A stretch of DNA of 23,881 bases from Saccoglossus kowalevskii. Taxonomy: Eukaryota; Hemichordata; Enteropneusta; Harrimaniidae. The stretch is taken from contig NW_003120936.1 in NCBI RefSeq assembly GCF_000003605.2, positions 1-23,881 on the forward strand, given 5' to 3'. The notes under the pieces are model-generated. The model saw only the letters and a list, made by a program, of their open reading frames with translations, made no database searches and had not been told where the DNA came from. The position numbers and the translations under genes were made by a program. Shown one piece after another: positions 20,228-23,881 of the stretch; within the stretch, counting starts at the first letter, position 1, and each line of letters begins with the position of its first letter.

Positions 20228-23200
20228 CTGCAACAAACAAGACAAATAGCTTATGCTGAGTAATGGCAAAGTTGTTGTAAAGATATGATGTTACACATAC
20301 AATTTACACTGGAATGATTTAGCCATCAGCATCTCTGGATTTTCCTCTAAACAAAAAGCAGATATGTTGTTTTTTGGATAAGTGACTGTGAAGTTCAGGT
20401 AGTATGTTATCTTATAGGTATTACTCAGGTTTACATATCTTGACTTGCTAGTAATGCTCATTCCACAGTACCCTTTCAAAATATTGTTCATATTTACATG
20501 AGTTACAAAACAAAAATAGAAAATTTTGTACAAGCTTATCATTAACATGATGAAGGATAACACATAATCTTTAGAATACATGTGTTTCCATGAAAACTAT
20601 GAGAATATGATTGATGTAATCTGTTTTGCAGCAATATCAATTTCTTATGCTTCCATTCAACTAGTCACATGCTCTCTAATAGAAGTTCAAGACAAAATCT
20701 AATTGAGAACAAAACAGCCACTAATTTTGACATAAATAATCATGGTATTTGGAAAACAGTAAACATGATGGGAGTAAATGGAAAACAGGTCTCGTGGCAC
20801 TCACTCTCAACAAGGTATATTCAAAAACATGATCAGATAGATTTTGATGTCATTTATATGAAATCATGTAATTTGGATGACTTATTAATTATAGATATTT
20901 TTTACTGTATTACATTGTAAAGTTATATAAACACTTGCATACAGCTGTCATAGTGGGAAGAGATATAAATGCATGCCTCACCTTAATAAATATATGTGTT
21001 GGCAACATCCTGCCTCCTAAATCATCTGCTACACCAGGATAACGTGGCATATTTATGTGTAACCTTGGCAACTTGACATGTCCGGGGACCAGTGGATAAA
21101 AGTTATACATCAGTACTTGTTGACTAACTGGTAGAATTCTAAAACAAACCTGTAACAAGGAATCAGTTTAAGATAAGTATTACTAGTGTTCCTGAGTTGG
21201 CTAACCAAACATGAATTTAATTGAAAATTGAGGTATACCCGCTTAATTTGGATACACTGCTTGTGTGATGCGATTTCAGCATGAACCATGTTACATGTCA
21301 CTGTGCTTGTGAGCCTTTCATGAAATCTGCCCTTGACACATCTATTGATTACTTTCTGCCATATATCACGACCACTTTCACTTAATGATTATTTGATCAC
21401 GATTACAGAAACTAAATTCAATGAAAGTAAATGTGACCGACTCCCAAATTAATTACTGGTATGCACTGCTACTACATTCTGCAATTTTCCTTTACATCCA
21501 AAATTTTCAAATATTTATTTTTTTGTGATATTAAAGTGTCAGAGTCTATGGTTACAATTAGGAATACAGTGATCTATACCTGCTTATGACCAGAAAACAT
21601 AAAGGCTTCTGATGGCTCCATTCCAGCCTCCACCTCTTGCACCATCTGTGTCTTATTATATATAGTATACGTGACATGTAAGGAGTCCCTGACTCGGCCA
21701 TGTGATGGAATCTTAGTTTCTATGAATAGTGGAATGGTCTCTACAGTGATACTAGGTAGAGCTAATGTTGTCTCTACAGTTGGCAGACCTTCTTCTTCAC
21801 AATTTGTCCTACAAATTACAATGCACAGGTGAAAACAGAGTTTGCATATCACACATGTTTATTCATCAACAATATGATATACAGTACTACGGGTATGAAC
21901 CATTTTTATTTCTGTGATTAAAAATGTGAAATACAGAATTACAATGATGACCTACAAGGTGATTTACGGGATTACAAGATTACTAAAGAAATATAATTCC
22001 CACGATTACATTCAAAGCCTACATGACTACAAGCATACAGTCTCAACGCTCACAAACTCTTCTATTTTATGTTGACGATTAGCTCAAGGAAAAGTAAATG
22101 TGAGATATTTATATAATGAAAGAATAAAAATATAACCTTTTCCACTGCACAGAATAATGTCCAATAGGAACAGTTGTGTGTTGATGATGAACTGGTGCCA
22201 CAAGACAGTAACATTCACTTGCACATTCATTTTGTTTTAACGACACTGAAATAAAACAAATACATTATGAGGTTTTCACAACAATACTGCAAAATGTGCA
22301 CTAAGGTAGTATGGTGATCGTATCGACTGACACATAATGGAGGTCAATACAACCCATACTGCTCGAGATCATACTTTGTGGTATTCATGTAATAACCTGG
22401 AATTATTATACATCCTGTTCCTGCTTGTAGTACATGTAATAATTTATCGAGAGAATGGAGCCCAGATTACAACAAAAAATGTTTTGCGCTGTGCGAACAT
22501 ATGCATAAGAGATTGGATTCTATTCCCATCATGCACTTTAGTACTTCTACGTCCAATGTAAACAAAGGAAAGAATTCAAATGTGACGTCTATAATGTGTA
22601 ACCTTTCAATGTTGGTGATGTAGTTTACCTCGTATAAGTGAAAATTTTGATTTTTCGCTGATACATTTTAGAACAAGTGCTGTGAATATTTAGCTTTCTA
22701 CGAAACAACAAATTCTATTGTTTTCTGTAGAAGATGTATAATAATGTATCTTATTCACACTTCCAATCACTGTACTCAAGTACCAGATATAAATGACTGC
22801 ATTCTTAGCATTTCATAGAAGAACAGAACTTTTAGGATTGACACTTATGAGACATTTGACACTACTTCACAACCCTTTTATCCTCCCCATTTTCAAAAGT
22901 GCCATCTCTTAGTCTTAGCAGAGTACATACCTGATATCAACTGTGACTGTAATGTTTCATCAACAGACTTCACCTCATCAGACTATGAAAAGACAAATGT
23001 TGGTAAGAATAGGAAATCACACAGCTTCATGTAAACAAATTATTGTAAGTTGTCCATGTCACAAGGAGCCCATGCCAAACAGAAATAGAAATTAAATGAT
23101 TCACATCCTTCAAAGCAAATCCTCCATTGATCCATACAATTCATAAGGTTCAGAGAAAAAGTTATTATCAAGTGAATGTTGGCAGTAGTTATCCAGTATA

Positions 23201-23881
23201 TCTAAATTGTTGATGGCTAGAATGATGACATCACAGAGTGGGAACTGCCTTCATTTAAACAAAAAACACTTACCAACAATAGTTGACTGTTCTCTATGGT
23301 GATTGGCCAGGGCGATGTGCATTTGATATCGGTTAATAACAGAAATGGCTCATCAGAGTGGACATGCTCCACAACATCAAACTGAAAAAGCAAATTATAG
23401 AATAAATTCAAGAATTATGAAATTCTGAGATAATTAAACAAGTCATGAAAGTATATTAAATATTACCTTCAATGAAGCCATCTTTATTGACAGATCATAT
23501 GGCAGCACAGTTTGGACAGACACAGATTTTTCCTGCAAGACAAATTTATACAATGTATCATTGCATGCACCAAACAGATAAACATACATGAAGCAGAAAA
23601 AAAGATTGATTTGTCATAAGCTAAGACCACTATGTCATACTTGTCTAATTTATGATGCAATGGAATAACCAATGCACACTGGTATCATGAATCCACAGTG
23701 TATCTTTGCAACCAACCAACTACAATGCAAAGAATCAATCTACCCGTCACCATACCCATCACATCTTACCTGATAACACGTACATATGACAGGCATACTC
23801 AGTTTATTTTGAGTTACGTTAACCTGTATATCATACATAGTACGTACTCCAAGAATGCGATTTCCGGTCTGTAGTGACCGG
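20189..23881 (-). CDS. TRAPPC11: TRAPPC11 (TRAPP complex subunit 11), C-terminal part
   Basis: TRAPPC11 (foie gras/Gryzun family) is a subunit of the metazoan TRAPPIII complex acting in early ER-to-Golgi traffic and autophagy. Eight minus-strand coding exons lie at 23770-23881 (cut by the edge), 23467-23532, 23274-23381, 22931-22982, 22137-22245, 21580-21808, 20982-21149 and 20189-20227. All introns are GT-AG, and the phases (1 partial in, then 0, 0, 1, 2, 0, 0) give one open frame of about 293 residues, about the last quarter of the usual protein of roughly 1,130 residues. Recognisable pieces include PFLLLTDIKCTSPWPI, IGHYSVQWKRT, MEPSEAFMFSGHKQ, YNFYPLVPGHVKLPRLHI, LPTHIFIK and a last exon starting PQGK, as in the Gryzun-like C-terminal beta-rich region of vertebrate TRAPPC11. 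No breaks are seen. The 5' part and the foie gras domain lie outside the window. The similarity was judged from memory of the family, not by a search. Confidence 0.87.
20982..21149 (-). CDS. TRAPPC11: TRAPPC11 exon, 56 codons
   Basis: Acceptor CTTGTTACAG and donor AAG then GTGAGG. Encodes VCFRILPVSQQV, MYNFYPLVPGHVKLPRL and LPTHIFIK. The frame would stay open to a stop at about 20910 if unspliced. Confidence 0.9.
21580..21808 (-). CDS. TRAPPC11: TRAPPC11 exon, 229 nt
   Basis: Acceptor AATTTGTAG and donor CAG then GTATAG. Encodes TNCEEEGLP, a beta-rich stretch, and MEPSEAFMFSGHKQ, a strongly family-like string. Confidence 0.9.
22137..22245 (-). CDS. TRAPPC11: TRAPPC11 exon, 109 nt
   Basis: Acceptor TTTATTTCAG and donor AAAAG then GTTATA. 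Encodes SLKQNECASECYCLVAP and ends VPIGHYSVQWKR, with the Arg codon split across the junction. Confidence 0.85.
22931..22982 (-). CDS. TRAPPC11: TRAPPC11 exon, 52 nt
   Basis: Acceptor CTTTTCATAG and donor GTATGT. Encodes SDEVKSVDETLQSQLIS and ends in phase 1. It is too short for an ORF scan and was found by splice sites and phase between its neighbours. Confidence 0.75.
23274..23381 (-). CDS. TRAPPC11: TRAPPC11 exon, 36 codons
   Basis: Acceptor GCTTTTTCAG and donor GTAAGTG. Encodes FDVVEHVHSDEPFLLLTDIK followed by CTSPWPI, one of the segments most like vertebrate TRAPPC11. Confidence 0.88.
23467..23532 (-). CDS. TRAPPC11: TRAPPC11 exon, 22 codons
   Basis: Acceptor TTGCAG and donor GTAATA. 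Encodes EKSVSVQTVLPYDLSIKMAS then LK; phase 0 on both sides. Confidence 0.82.
23770..23881 (-). CDS. TRAPPC11: TRAPPC11 exon, cut by window edge
   Basis: Reads RSLQTGNRILGVRTMYDIQV and ends ICTCYQ before donor GTAAGATG. Beta-strand-like residues; the upstream end is not in the window. Confidence 0.8.

Noticed and set aside
20291-20344. Rival TRAPPC11 last exon (ENPEMLMAKSFQCKLYV) after a TTTAGAG acceptor
   Set aside because: The phase fits, but the 20189-20227 exon has a better acceptor and the family-like PQG start. It is kept only as a possible alternative.
20910-20981. Read-through of the TRAPPC11 exon to a stop near 20910
   Set aside because: It would ignore a strong GTGAGG donor and replace the conserved C-terminus.
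1-23881. tRNA, rRNA or tRNA-derived SINE
   Set aside because: I found no A/B box pair with a cloverleaf and no rRNA-like sequence by eye. A covariance-model scan would be needed to exclude small RNAs.

Overview
The window looks like nuclear DNA of an invertebrate animal, probably a bivalve or other mollusc. It is AT-rich, with small GT-AG exons spread between large introns, several tandem satellites, DNA-transposon genes and long gene-poor stretches. No protein in the window is specific enough to name the species. The assignment to molluscs rests on general impression of the repeats and is inference.

Layout: 1-2180 is a 33-bp minisatellite (about 65 units). It is followed almost directly by an unrelated 73/74-bp satellite (2239-2840) whose units carry a perfect CRE palindrome. 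2840-8030 is gene-poor, with an (AT)n microsatellite at 3867-3960, a 13-C run and a few palindromic sites. 8480-13544 holds the two genes of a PIF/Harbinger DNA transposon, arranged tail to tail. The plus-strand HARBI1-like DDE transposase (8482-9374) is broken by a small deletion just after its catalytic Glu. The minus-strand Myb/SANT-like partner gene (13544 down to 9709) has intact-looking exons, but one exon is probably lost in a 50-N assembly gap. A 107-109-bp satellite fills part of its second intron. 13560-13702 is rich in palindromes, and 13704-15179 is a fold-back structure with 119-bp arms. 15537-15727 is a compact array of heat-shock elements in front of a TATA box, with no recognised gene behind it. 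16130-20188 has nothing I can name. 20189-23881, minus strand, carries the last eight coding exons of TRAPPC11, the TRAPP-complex trafficking subunit (Gryzun/foie gras family). All of its splice phases agree, and the gene runs off the right edge.

How the parts relate: in active Harbinger elements the transposase and the Myb/SANT-like protein work together (the partner binds the element ends and carries the transposase into the nucleus). Here the transposase is dead but the partner reads open, so the partner is either a recent relic or a candidate for host use. TRAPPC11 is an unrelated housekeeping gene. Exon calls were made by reading splice sites, phase and protein similarity by eye; no search or alignment was run.
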